Source: Ehretia macrophylla (taxonomy: Eukaryota; Streptophyta; Magnoliopsida; Boraginales; Ehretiaceae). From it: DNA of 64,000 nucleotides. Of the stretch, positions 35,654 to 47,787 are shown in pieces (positions within the stretch are counted from its first letter, which is position 1; every line of letters begins with the position of its first letter). Location of the stretch: NCBI GenBank assembly GCA_037974665.1, contig CM075781.1, forward strand, positions 34,821,235 to 34,885,234. The letters run 5' to 3'. The position numbers and the translations under genes are program-made. The notes under the pieces are model-generated. The model was not told where the DNA came from and did not search any database. It saw nothing but the letters and a program-made list of their open reading frames with translations.

Positions 35654-37222
35654 TAATAGAAACCTAAACCATTTTACATCCTAAATACAATAATGGATCT
35701 TGAGATCTCTCTCTTCTAAAAGGAGAACCATACCACTAGATCAAATGGCCAAGTGGTTCATATGGATTTCTTTCGGCTATGATATAGTTCATAAGTTGAA
35801 TTTGGATGCATAATTTTCTGGCAAAAATTCAAAAGATTGGTTGACTTCATTTGGTGGGTACTGTCTGATTTCTTTTTCTTCATCCGCACCACTTATGTCA
35901 ATTTCTATGTATTCTGCAAATTGGTTAAGCACTTGTTCTTTCTAAAATCCAGGGTTGATAGTTGGTTACAAGATTTATATTTAGCGAGTCCTCTTTACAG
36001 TTAACTTTTTCTGCAAACTTTGATTCCATTTTTCCTTTCAATATGGGCTTCGTCTGCTTTTTACCTCCTGAATTTGGGTTCTCTTCGGTTGATTGATGGC
36101 AAAGACACATTTGGACCAGAAAAACCCGTGCTCAAATTGGTTTTATTTTTCAGCACGGGTTCTATCAGTAAAAAAAAAAAAAATCAAATAGATTTAAGTA
36201 GAGTTTTCTGGAGCATATCAATAAGCTAGACCCTTACTGCGAGTTGTTTCATGCAAGTGAAGGTAGTGGCGACCTGTTTGCATTGATGAGGAATTCAATG
36301 AGGGAATAGGAGAAAAAGTGGCGATGCACCATAGACCAAGGGAAAGAAAGAAGGGAGAATGAAGGAAAGATAAACAAGAACAAGAAAAACAAAGAAGGGA
36401 AAAAAATAAAATAAACATGAAATGACAAAATTACCATGTGGGATTGTGAAAAATAGGCATAAATTCATGAGGAAAATGGCATTTTCCCTAATTGATAGTG
36501 ATAGGGTTTGGTTTTAGTGCAACTAAATGATCTTTTATTATTTGGGAAAGACATCGAGTTCTAAAGTTTTGTGCATTATCTCAATTAAATTTTCAAAATT
36601 GTAAGATCTTATGGGGCCTTGACGGAAGGATGATTTCATCACTCGGTAATAATTGAATACAGAAAGGACAAAAGAAATAAAATTTGTTAGAGATTTGCCC
36701 ATCAATCCAATCATTTGGTCATAATAACAATAGAGATCTTGTAATCAACAGTATTTCTAAAAGGCTTTGATAATTGAAGTATCAAATGTCAACTCTTTAT
36801 CAATTGTTCGATGTCTATGATATCATCTGTCATAAAATGATAAAAACTCATGGAATTAGTCAGTTAAGAGTTGAGTCATAAAAGTTATGATGAATAAGAA
36901 TCGATATTGAGACATTTCTAAAAAAATGTTTCAGTCATAGGATTTATCGAGAGTGAGAATGAATCATAAGAGCTATGAGTGTACGTATGTGTGCATGCAC
37001 GCGCGTTCGTGTGTTGGCTGGTTGTTGTGTGTTGTAAGTATGTATTGGAGAATAAAGCGGACTAGAGAGGAAGGAATAGAATAGAAAAGAAAGAAGATAG
37101 AAAGAAAAGGGAGGTGAAAAAGTGGATGGGGGTGGAGGTGGCAAATATGGTAATAGTAGTGGGGTTTGAGTTGGGATTGGGGGTTGGGTTAGAGATTAAT
37201 GGGGTTGTTACCGTGAGTATTA
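35654..37222. other. Gene-free AT-rich intergenic stretch
   Basis: No credible coding sequence, RNA gene or complete element seen. It includes an A-run near 36170 and a purine-rich tract (36290-36420). Confidence 0.5.
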
Positions 37223-38220
37223 GGGGTGTTTGGTTCACGGATAGATTTTTATTTGTGGGAATGACATTCTTGAGAATGATGGAAATATTATTCCCACGAA
37301 TGTTATTCCCGGGAATGTGGTTAAAAATATTTGGTTTAGACTCAATATTGCTAGGAATGTTGAGCAATCTTTCGATAATGCTCCTAACTCAAAAAAAACA
37401 AGAATATCAAACAAAGTGTACAAATAACGATAACTTTTGTATTCTTTTTCTAATAACGAAAGTAAATTTATTTTTATAATTTATAAATTTTAACTTGACA
37501 TTTCAAAATTATAAACTTAAATTAATTATTTTTAAAAATTTAAAAATTATTTATTTTATTTTTATTTTATTTTAAAATTTATTTAATTTAAAATTTTAAA
37601 ATCTACAATTTAGCATTAAAAATGATTTTAAATATAAAATTCTTATGTAACATAGAAAATTGATAATTTTTATTTATTTCATTTTTTTATTGTTATTATT
37701 TTATTTATTCTAAATGTTTTTATTTTATTTTATTCTTACTAATTTTATTTTTATTTATTTTATTTTATTCTTACTAATTTTATTTTATTTTATCGTATTT
37801 TATTTTATTTATTTTATTTCCTTATTCTATTTTGTCATTTATTTTTTTATTTTATTTTATTATATTTTTTTTATTTTTTATTTTTTATTTTATTTTATTT
37901 TCTCTTTTTTTATTTTTTTATTTTTTATTTATTTTTTTATTTTTTTGAATTATTTTATTGTATTTATTTTAATTTTGTATTTTCTAAGATGAGTGTTTAG
38001 ATCTTTTATTTTCTCAAAGTTATTCTCACGACTTGGAAATGTGAGATTTTCACCTCCTCACATGTTAATAGAAATTGATCAAATATGGAAATATTGTATT
38101 TCAGAAATGTGATATTCTCAAAAATATTTTTTTTATTCCGTGAACCAAATATAAGAATGTCATACTTCAAACTTTCCATTCATAGGAATCTTGTAATATT
38201 TTGCAAACTAGACGCCCCCC
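37223..38220. mobile_element. MITE-like element with very AT-rich core (PIF/Harbinger-like ends)
   Basis: Left end GGGGTGTTTGGTTCACGG; near the right end is the inverse phrase CCGTGAACCAAATATAAGAA and a terminal run GACGCCCCCC. TGACATTCTT occurs inverted in both arms. The target duplication is not clear. The core 37490-37990 is almost pure TTTTATTTTA-type DNA. Confidence 0.45.
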
Positions 38221-38254
38221 ATAATTTATTAAATTTATGAGATTAGTTTTAAAT

Positions 38255-39509
38255 TGGGTAATTTTGACTAAGACCCTTTCGATAATTGATAAATGTTACT
38301 CAGACCCCTTTATTATTAAGTATAAAATGTCTTTTATGCCCTCTATTTTATTTCTTTTTCTTTGTCCAATATCTTTTTCCTCTCTGTGATGGCTGTCATA
38401 TACCCTTTTTCATTTTGCTTTTTCTATTTCTTTTTCTTAAGTTTCTACTTTCATCTTCTTTCTCTCCTGCCTATCACCACTAGTCCACTACCACACCTCC
38501 TTCTTTTCAATCTGTTAACACCTTGGCTCAATTCACGGAATGGTTCTTGTCTACTCAATTTACCATAAACACCACTTAGCTTATCCCTTTAGGTAGCCCG
38601 TGGTGAGCAGAAACTAGCCATCTATGTTAGTCCCACTCTTCTGCTTATTAGACAAAGATGAAGCCAAGTTGTTGATCACACCTTTCTCTGCAATATTTTT
38701 TCTCCATTGGCAGGAATAGTTTCTACTCCAGAAGAAGGTTTTGGTGATGAATTCACAGACTGATTCGCGGTCACTGGAGACTTTGTCAACCCAATTGTGT
38801 TCTGATTTGCCTTCAAGACTTCACCTTTACTATGCAACTCTTTAGTTTGAGTCTGATTCTTCAAAACTGAGGATGACCCTCTATCGGTTTTTTAAGAAGG
38901 CTTTGATGGTTGTCTTATATTTACAGTGTTATTGGATTTTGGGGCCAAGATGGTACTCTGATTGGGCATAAAGCTTGCAACTTTATCATTCAAATATGTC
39001 GTTTTGGTCTGGTTTTTTATAATGTTGGAACTTTATTCAAATTGGGTTATTCAACAGTGTTGATTGGAGAGCTAGCAATGCTTGTTGGTGCTGATGGCTG
39101 AGAAGTTGAATTCTAATTACGGAAACGATCATATTATGCATCTTCCCAAAGACAGCAGTGCCTAGTTCTTCGGATTGTTCTGATTTTTTAGTACGTTACT
39201 ATTAGAACTATACCACACGGAGATTACAACGAAAACTTTAGATGTGAATACTAGGACAGCATCACTTATTATCTCAGTCAGTGTATGCCCTATGTCACCA
39301 ACCTTGCCACTGTTCTAGTGCCTGGAGAACGATGGCACAAGGACAAAAAAGGAAAGATAAAAAATGAAGGATATATTAGACATTTTATGCTGTTTTAACA
39401 GAAACTTAGATGGATCCTTAATAGAAGAGGTCTATCTCTCATTTTTTTATAATAAAAGGATCTGAGTCACATTTATCAATTGTAAAAAGGATCTCAGTCA
39501 AAATTACTC
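38255..39509. mobile_element. Non-autonomous MULE (possible Pack-MULE)
   Basis: Left TGGGTAATTTTGACTAAGAC; right (rc) GAGTAATTTTGACTGAGATC; TIRs of about 60 bp continue with AATTGATAAATGTKACTCAG. Perfect 9-bp duplication GTTTTAAAT at 38246-38254 and 39510-39518. The interior carries a Ser/Asn/Lys-rich coding-like stretch on the minus strand (38676-39100). Confidence 0.9.
38676..39100 (-). pseudogene. Coding-like Ser/Asn-rich fragment inside a MULE, family unknown
   Basis: Minus-strand translation gives long segments rich in Ser, Asn, Thr, Lys and Pro (for example ASFMPNQSTILAPKSNNTVN, then LKANQNTIGLTKSPVTANQS, then VNSSPKPSSGVETIPANG) with only two or three stops over about 140 codons. The composition and repeated NQ(S/N)T(I) phrases suggest a low-complexity exon of a captured plant gene. 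I do not recognise the source, and a chance frame cannot be excluded. Confidence 0.35.
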
Positions 39510-39692
39510 GTTTTAAATCATCATATTTTCATTGAATTGCGATGAAAAGACAAATTATCCTTCCATCGTCTACTCCCCAAAAGATTTTTTAACATTAAAG
39601 GACCTAATAAAAATAATGTCAAACTCAATGGCCCCAAAAATCTTTCAAACTTTGAAATTTTAGTTTTTAAACGGTAGAATTTTTAGCAGTAG

Positions 39693-39861
39693 TGTCACAT
39701 CTTGAGTTTAGAATCTCGGATCCGCAAGCAAGGCTCGTGTTGTATATTTGGACCTCTTTTCTACAAGGCCCAAAATAATTAACACAAGTTATTTCTATAC
39801 CCACAACACCCACTTATAAACCACATAATCATATTATCTCCCACCGATGTGGGATGTCACA
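39693..39861 (-). mobile_element. TRIM-like solo LTR
   Basis: 169 bp, TGTCACATCTTGA...GATGTGGGATGTCACA, with TG...CA ends and a perfect 5-bp duplication AGTAG on both sides. Read on the minus strand it begins TGTGACATCCCACATCGG and has a TATAAGTG box, the style of terminal-repeat retrotransposons in miniature. No internal region or second LTR adjoins it. Confidence 0.75.
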
Positions 39862-40372
39862 AGTAGAGATTTAGTTAAAGTGTTGTTAAATAAAATCTGT
39901 GAATTGTTTAGTGGGTATTGGGTAATGTTAGGCTTTCAAAATTATAGCAGGATATATTTGAGAAAGAAAAAAAAAAAGAGCTTCTCACATTAAGTAAAAA
40001 CACTCCAATTTGGAACTTTATATTTTATAGTTTTTTTTTTAGTTTCGACTTTTACCTAAAAGTTGTTTGAAAAATAGGCCTAACATAATGCATGAATCAG
40101 AATTTCCACACAAACTTTTCAACTCTGATTGTTTTAATGTAATTTTTTCAATACATTCACACATCCTCTTCCACCAGCTAGAGGTGGCATTTGGGCCGGT
40201 CGAATCATGAGTTGAGAAAATTGAACCCGATTCAACACAAATATTTAATGGGTCAAGCTGGGTTTGGATCATTTCTCAAAATATAGGACTCAGCTTGGTC
40301 CACGAGCCCGCTACCACGAGTTGGGCTGAACTGAGTTGGGCCAACCCATTTTTTGTGATTACTGTATTCTGA

Positions 40373-40374
<2 letters not shown>

Positions 40375-40432
<58 letters not shown>
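40375..40432. repeat. (TA)n microsatellite
   Basis: Uninterrupted TA dinucleotides inside the hAT element. Confidence 0.97.
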
Positions 40433-40434
<2 letters not shown>

Positions 40435-40664
40435 TAATTAAAAAATAAAATTTAATTTTAATTTTTTTTAAAGAAAAGTTAATTTAACTATTAACGAGAC
40501 AATATACAAGTTAATTGATAACATTAACAATTAACATAAATAATAAAATATTACATAACAAACTACAAGTTAATGAGACAGGGTAGATTAATGATATAAA
40601 CATAAAAATAAAACATTACATAAACGCTTAATGAAAACTAGTGCAAAAGTTCTATATTTTGTTA

Positions 40665-41864
40665 GAGTAATGCTATATACCACTTTAATTTTCACACATT
40701 TATCCCACTTTTTAGTTGGCATGTTGACATGGCATGCCAAGTTGGCAGACTTAATTTTTTTGCTCCCTTGTTTTATTTATTTTTTTCTCTCTCTTATTTT
40801 TTTTTCTCTCTCTCTCTTATTAATGTTTCTTACTATCCTTTTCTTTCTCTTACAAATGTTTTCTTCTTACTAACCCTAACCCAAAATCCCCAAATCAATT
40901 TAGCAAAAATAAATTTATTATTCTCTTCTATTATTCACTTTTACATCCTCTCAAATTTATTCCCCTATTCTTGATGAATTGGTATTGTAAAAGATGAATG
41001 AGATTATTGATATTGGTTCATTATCTTTATGGTTCATCTGTTAAACTCCTCTACTATCACATACGTGTATGTATATATTCTTTCATCAATTGAAAGACTT
41101 CACAAAATATATTGTTGCTGTTTGACAAGAATAAACATATATATGTCCAATCACCATGAAAAATCCTTTGGAACTCACACTTCATAAACATATATATATC
41201 CTCGCAAGATCTGGTCTTTGTTATTCGTATTTAATTTGTTTGCTTTTGGTCTGTGAACCCGTGAATGAATATTCAAACTTTGTTATATTGTTCATCTCCT
41301 GCAAATCCTCCTATACCCAAACTACGCTAAAGGCAAATCATCTCATGGAGAACCTGCTTCTACGAATGCCCTGGGTGTGCCTTGTATGAGGTGTAACTCA
41401 TGCGTAACTATCTGGGGTCTGATAGTCTTCATCGTTACTGATTTCGTCAGACCTCCATCTAGGTCCACCATTTGCATTCACATCCTCAAAGAAGAACTGT
41501 TTCTCCTTACTGAGAATTGAAAAGCATGAAAAATTAAACTTTATCAGATATGAGAAAGATTTTTCCAAGAGATGTAAAGCGACATGATTACCTATAGCGT
41601 TGCAGTAGGAGAGAATAATAAACTTCATTTTGCTCAATTGATTTGGGGATTTTTGGTTAGGGCTGGTAAGAAGAAAACCTTTGTAAGAGAGAGAAAATGA
41701 GAATAAGAAACGTTGACAAGAAATGTTCATAAGAGAGAAATAAATAAAATAAAACAAGTGAGAGAAAAAAAAAATTAAGTTTGCCAACTTGGCATGCCAT
41801 GTCAACATACCAACTAAGAAGTGGTATAAAGGTGTGAAAATTAAAGTGGTATATAGCATTACTC
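40665..41864. mobile_element. Non-autonomous MULE nested in the hAT element
   Basis: TIRs longer than 100 bp: left GAGTAATGCTATATACCACT, right is its inverse; both arms carry GGCATGCCAAGTTGGCA and CCCCAAATCAATT. Perfect 9-bp duplication ATTTTGTTA at 40656-40664 and 41865-41873. The interior has no recognised coding region. Confidence 0.92.
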
Positions 41865-42884
41865 ATTTTGTTATCCTCCTTGTACGGGTGTTAAGCCTGC
41901 TGGTAGTGGTGGTGGGCTTGCCCGTGGCGATGGTTGAATAATCACTTCAAAATTAAAATAGTTTGTGACATTTGGTTGTTAAGATTTAAGGTGTCTTACA
42001 AGTGTTCCAGTTTCAAATTTATGTCGAAATATAAATTGACGTTGACAATAGTTACAAATTACACATCCCCGTTCTTCAAAGTATGTAAAATGATTTCAAA
42101 CCTCTAACGAATGTAATTGTCGTTAAAGATTTTCTTCTACATGGACATAGTTATATATAATGTTGTAGACTAGTAGTAAAATAAAATTGAATATACTAAG
42201 TAACTAAAGCACTATATTACTAAGTATTTATAGGAAAAGTTAAATGGACGATTATAAAAATCTTTTTAAAAAATGGATAGTATATCTTTTTTAAAAAATA
42301 ATATGTTGCAAGTTGCAAACTTGCAATATCATAAAAAAAAAGATTTGATAACAAGTCATTTAATATTAACTTAAGAAATAAATTTACTACTTGTTATTAT
42401 TAATTTGTTAAAAAAATAATTACTATGACTTGCTAGTTTGTTTTAAAAAGAAAATAGTTACTACAACTTACATTGCATGCATACAGCATAATATTTCAAT
42501 TTATGTTAACAAGTGAGTTCAAAATGTGCTTAATTTGTGCTACACTTGAGTTGGGCTCGATATGGGCCTTATTTGGGCTCAAGTTGGGCTTGAGCTGGGC
42601 TCAAGATGGGTTGGGTTGGGCCTGGGCTCAAATGAATTGGCTCAAAAATTATATGACCCAACTCGGCCACATATATGTTGTTGATTGTGTCGAGTCGAGT
42701 CCACCATCAACTAAGCAGGGTTGGGCCTGAATTTTCGTGTGTTAGGCTGAACTGAGCTTGTGTTGGCCCAGCCCAAATGCCACCTCTACCACCAGCCATG
42801 TGTCTTGGAGCCATTGAAACTACTTTTCTACCTACAACTCATCATTGTCCCATTTTCCCCAAATTTCCCATATTGCATACAACA

Positions 42885-43220
42885 ATGGATGACCAAAAAG
42901 GGTGGTTTATCATCATTCTTCTTCAGCTTCTCATACACCTTCTCAGCCTCACTATAGGCATATACGCGCAGAACAGCACATACCAGAAAAACCTGAACAC
43001 TCTTTTTTTTCCACTCTTCTCTCTTCAATCTCCTCCAATGTCAACGCATATAGATTCTACAACGCCGCTGCTGGCCAAAACTCTGATAGAGTCAACACAA
43101 TCGTGCTGTGTAGAGGAGATGTTGAGCTCAATACATGTCGTGCCTGTATCAACAACTCAACTAAAAAGGTTTTAGAACTTTTTCCAAATCAAAAGGAAAC
43201 AATATTATGGTGCGGATAGA
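42885..43220 (+). pseudogene. CRK-C: DUF26 gene start, truncated (copy 2)
   Basis: Shows the start missing from copy 1: ATG at 42885, then MDDQKGW and a signal-peptide-like run (FIIILLQLLIHLLSLTIGIY), then AQNSTYQKNLNTL. A frame break at the T-run near 43005 moves the reading frame to SNVNAYRFYNAAAGQNSDR and the DUF26 signature CRGDVELNTCRAC. The gene ends abruptly at WCG (43218), where the Ty1/copia relic begins. Everything after the first DUF26 domain is absent from the window. An hAT element sits just upstream and may have disrupted the promoter. Parent family: CRK or cysteine-rich repeat secretory protein. Confidence 0.88.
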
Positions 43221-44489
43221 CAACACTTTATTCAAGCTATGAAGAGTACGGACCGAGGGATGACCAAGTTTGGCATGCCATGTATCACTGGTCATTTTAT
43301 TTGCATAACATAAAACCTTGGGCACTTGGAAGAGAGGATAGAGAGTGTCATTAATCTTCTCCTGATTAAGGAGACGATCCGTCTGCATGTCATTTATGCA
43401 ATAACCAAAAAGGGTAAATACAAAATAGCTATTATGTGCCTTGGTGAACTATGAGATGGATAAATTCACTGAAGTACGACCTGTATGAGTAATTGTCATG
43501 CCTGAGCCATTACTAATTAAGACTTGATCAGAACCAGAGTAAGGCAATTTACCTGTAACTTGTTTGTCATCTGGGGTCGTGTGATGTGTAGCCCCTGTAT
43601 CAACATAACAACTCGAATCTGCAGGACTAAACAGATGCATAACATTGAAAGCTTAAGCAGAGGAATTGATAACATCGTCAGGAGCCCAACAATTATTTGC
43701 CTTATGGTAAGGATGACCATACCGATAACATACCACTTGTTGAGGGCTATTATTGGCGGAGGAAGTAGTGACAGGCTGAGTAGATGCACGTCCATGGCTG
43801 CGCCCTCGGTCTCAACGTCCACGACCCCCTCGCTAAGAACGTCCCCCAGATTGCATATTGTTGGGTAGAGGAGATGGTGGTGAAGGGGCATGGATATTTT
43901 TGCTGGACTAGTAGAGAAAGCAACCTACTTGTCAAGCAAAGAAATTGAGGACCCAATTCGTAATTCAAAATCTAAGAGCAATCCACAGGCTTTTGCAAAT
44001 GTAGGACAAGTAAGACGCGAGTTTATGGCAGCTACAATGGGATCATACTCAGAGTTCAGCCCACGCAATGTCCATACACAGTAGGCAAAGACGCCATTTT
44101 GGATGCAATAGTGGAAGAAGAATGCAAGATGGACTTGGCAAGTGAATGAGAGGTAGAAGATGCCATTGGAGAGAGAGAAAATACCTAAGCCGTTGATACC
44201 ATGTAATGAACGAATTTCCCACATTGATTTGTGGTATCTTTCATTAATACTTATAATGCAATTTACAGTTTGGATAAGTATACAAAGAGTTTGAAACCAG
44301 CTATGTGATATACAAAATAACAACTAAAATACAATTGCAAGATTTGAGAGATTATGCTGTAACTCCATGAGATGTGGATAAGCTCAATAGAGATTGCCTT
44401 GACAACTACCACGATTTGCAAATGGGAAACGTGTATAAAATGGGTTTTAATCTTCTGTAAAACCAAAAGTCTCCAAGCAAGTATTATCA
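43214..44489 (-). mobile_element. Ty1/copia relic (copy 2)
   Basis: Same fossil as 250-1525: candidate LTR about 44202-44489, primer site next to it, gag, protease and GAG-pre-integrase parts toward the left. Old and broken in several places; it lacks its 3' half. Confidence 0.85.
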
Positions 44490-44704
44490 AGGTTGCCTTT
44501 TGTGCACTCATCTACCAACTTTGTCAAGAGAGAAACCAAAGACTTCACAACAATGGCGCAAGAACAGAGGACTGGAACAAGTGCTGAACAGAATCAGAAA
44601 TGACATTGGTGCGAAACTGGATGTGAAAATTAAATTCAAACGTACAGGTACTAACGTTAATATCTGTAGAGCGTGGAATATAGATGAAAATATTCTTTTG
44701 TAAG
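44490..44704 (+). mobile_element. LINE-like C-terminal remnant (copy 2)
   Basis: Same as 1526-1740: QERNQRL and CRAWNI motifs of an L1-like tail, with one frame break. Confidence 0.6.
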
Positions 44705-46284
44705 TCTTTCTTTTTAATGTAAATATTTTGACCGGGGAGCATATATACTCCTGTGTATTTTGATTTTGTTAAAATGAAAAATTCCTTTACTGATCGAGCA
44801 AAAAAAAGAAAGCATGGTTAAGAAAAAATTCAAGAATTCTAATCTCCAGATAACACAGGGCTCATGTGTACCCATTATTTACAGCCCATTATGACCCAAA
44901 AAAAATTTATTTACAGCCTACATTATTTCCTTATTAGCAAGGTAAAATGTACTACTTTACTGCAGAAAACCTCTAAGTGAAATGTTGGAACTAGCATAAT
45001 AATTTTTATCACAACAAAAAGGGAAATGAAAAATGCTTACAATTGTTGTCTTCACTTTGAAACTCTAGTGTGTGAACTTTGAGATCATACCCATTTTATT
45101 CTGGTGCATATTCTTTAGCAAATGTATGATGCCTATGTTAGTGGAAGAAAAAATTGGTATCATGGAGTTGATCAGTTGTGAATCGTGATACCTTCCAAAA
45201 TATGCTTCCTAATATTTTTCCTTTTGCTATTATAAGTCAACCCATAACTAGTTGGTGCCTAGCTTATCCTATTTATTTTCAACAGACTATATAGACCTAT
45301 GACGTGACGAAGCTGGTGGCTATCGTGGGGAGGGAGATAAAAGACTTGCGGTGAGAAAAATCTTCAACTTTGAACAACTGCTAGCATTCTTAATTCCACC
45401 TCTGGAATGAGAAACGAAAAGCTAATCCATTGACTTGCTTTAAGAGGTTTTCGCCTCTTCGGTCCGCGGCTTTTCATAGGGAGGTCTTTCTCACGACAAC
45501 GTTAACTCTTTGAAATTGTCTAATATTTTGTATGCTTCGGTTGCTTTTAGCTACAATAAGAAATATTAGTTTTTTCATTCATAGCATAACTACATTGTCT
45601 AAAAATTTAATGTTAGGTATCGACACAGTAGAATGGTCGGGAACAAGTAGTATCACGTAGTTAAAATATGAATGAGAACAAGAAATAATGGAGACACCAA
45701 TTTTACTTGGAAAACCCTCTAATAAATTGAGGAAAAAACCACGGGCAAGAAATAGAGAATTTCATTATGATGTGGAGTATTTTACAATGACATTTTCTTT
45801 ATTATAAGGAAAAAACTATAACACTCTTTTAAATAATAGGAGAAACTAACTCTCACTCACTAAATAGACAACAAAGAAGAAGAGAAACCTATAAGGAGAA
45901 ACCATGTATTTTTCTCTCAGAATGCTTGCTGATGCTGAACCAATTGAAGTAAGCTTCTATTTATAGGTGAAAGCTCCTGCAAAACTCCAAAACTTTGCAT
46001 GCAAAATCTTCCCTCGCGCAGTGTGCTTCTCAAGCAATGCAATTCCTCACGTGTACTTCTCGAGCAATGCAATTAACAAATTTCAACATGCACAGTTTCT
46101 TTTCTCCATTTGCAGCCACCATTGTTGACTTTCACAAGTCTCCAAAATAGCTTTACAACTCACATTTCATGCATGCATCTTTGTAATTCAATTGAAGTGG
46201 TCGTATACCTCATTTTCCCAGTCCACCTACTCCAGTCATCCCCGTGCATCCCGTTTCTTCTATTTTCATGCCTTCGTTTCTTGC
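44705..46284. other. Intergenic, copy 2 of 1741-3323; no gene
   Basis: Near-identical to copy 1; lacks three bases relative to copy 1 near 45920. No gene recognised. Confidence 0.6.
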
Positions 46285-46669
46285 CATAGCTGATTGCCGG
46301 TGTTTACTAAAAAAAAGAGATTACTGAACATCGGATTTATAGTTTTAGTTGTAAATTTGAGGGTCTACATTTATAATAGCATATTATTTTGTCTATATAT
46401 CCATTCAATTTGACATAGTTGGTTGTCACTCTTTACTCAAAAAAAACGATTACTGGACATCGACTTTATAATTTTAGTTGTAAATTTGAGGGTCTACATT
46501 TATAATAGAATACTACTTTGTCTATATATCCATTCAATTTGGCATAGCTGGTTGTTGGTGTTTACTCAAAAAATGAGATTACTTAATATCGGATTTATAG
46601 TTTTAGTTATAAATATGAGAGTCTACATTTATAATAGCATACTACTTTGTCTATATATCCATTCAATAG
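46285..46669 (+). repeat. Three ~129-bp tandem units upstream of CRK-A2
   Basis: Same array as 3324-3708. The second unit has a cluster of substitutions (46427-46465) against copy 1. Confidence 0.85.
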
Positions 46670-46947
46670 GACACTCTTGGTTCCTACAAGGCCGAACATT
46701 CAGCACTCACATTGTAAGTCGCACATAAATATGGGGCCACCCTCTCTCAGGCGGCCGGACCAAATTTTTTCCCAATTCAATACATCTTTGTAATTCTTGC
46801 GAAGTTAACCATTAGATAATACTCAACTTTTCCTCCTATATATTAACATTCGCTTCTGTAAATACTCGATTTTGTTGAACCATGTAGCCATGCACCAATT
46901 TTTTGGTGTTTCATCCAACTTTGATGAAGATAAAGTTGAAAAGAAAA

Positions 46948-47329
46948 GGGCAAATCTCACAAATAGTCCCTATTGTTTATAAATTTTTGACAAATAGTCC
47001 TCATTGTTTTAAAAGTCACGTAGTTAGTCCCCATTGTTTACAAAAATTTCACCAATAGTACTCATTGTTTCACAAGTCATTCAGTTAGTCCTTATTATTT
47101 GTAAAAATCTCTCCATTAGTCCTCATTTTTTGCGAAAGTCTCTTCATTAGTCCTCATTGTTTGCAAATGCATTTACAAATATTGGGGACTAATAGAGAGA
47201 CTTTTGCAAATAATAGAGACTAATTGAGTGACTTTTAAAATAATGGGAACTATTGGTAGGACTTTTACAAACAATGAGGACTAACCGCGTGACTTCTAAA
47301 ATAATAGGGACTATTTGTCCAATTTGCCC
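46948..47329. mobile_element. Foldback MITE (copy 2)
   Basis: Same insertion as 3987-4368. Confidence 0.8.
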
Positions 47330-47787
47330 AAAAAAAAGACAGTAAGCAGTAGTAATTCAAGACGGTATAAAATAGTCACATGAAATCTACACTCTCTGGT
47401 CACCAACACAGTTTGGTCTTTGTAGTTTTCGACAGCCTCTTCAATCTTCATAATTTATATATGAACTCATGAAAGCAGGAAAAATTAATTAACTTGGAAA
47501 CCACTTTTTGACTAATGAATTTTCTATACCTGAGAAGCCACGGCAGTTGTTTGTTCTTTCCATATTCTCCATCTTTTTTTCCTCGTTAGTGCTTCTTGCT
47601 AGAGATCTGAAAGCAGGAAAGACTTTGATCAAAATGATCACTTTTTTGACTTGATGAATTTTCTATACCTCAGAAGCCACGGCAATTGTTTGTTCTCTCT
47701 ATATTATCCATCTCTTCTCCTCATTAGTTCTTCTTGCAAGAGATCTGAAAGAAGTTAAAGGCCTCCAAAAAAAGCCATCCCCCAACC

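Larger units (their letters stand above)
40179..42788. mobile_element. Non-autonomous hAT element (2.6 kb) upstream of CRK-C
   Basis: Ends TAGAGGTGGCATTTGGGC (left) and its exact inverse at 42771-42788 (right). Perfect 8-bp duplication CCACCAGC at 40171-40178 and 42789-42796. Subterminal DNA repeats GGGCTCAAGTTGGGCT-type phrases. No transposase seen. It contains a (TA)n tract and a nested MULE (40665-41864). Its right edge is 97 bp before the CRK-C start codon. Confidence 0.92.

Noticed and set aside
37714-37992. 92-codon ORF of Phe/Tyr/Leu/Ile
   Set aside because: Translation of a TTTTATTT-type low-complexity tract.
39693-39861. Cassandra-type TRIM with a 5S rRNA-like promoter
   Set aside because: No 5S-like internal promoter sequence is visible, so only a generic TRIM-like call is made.
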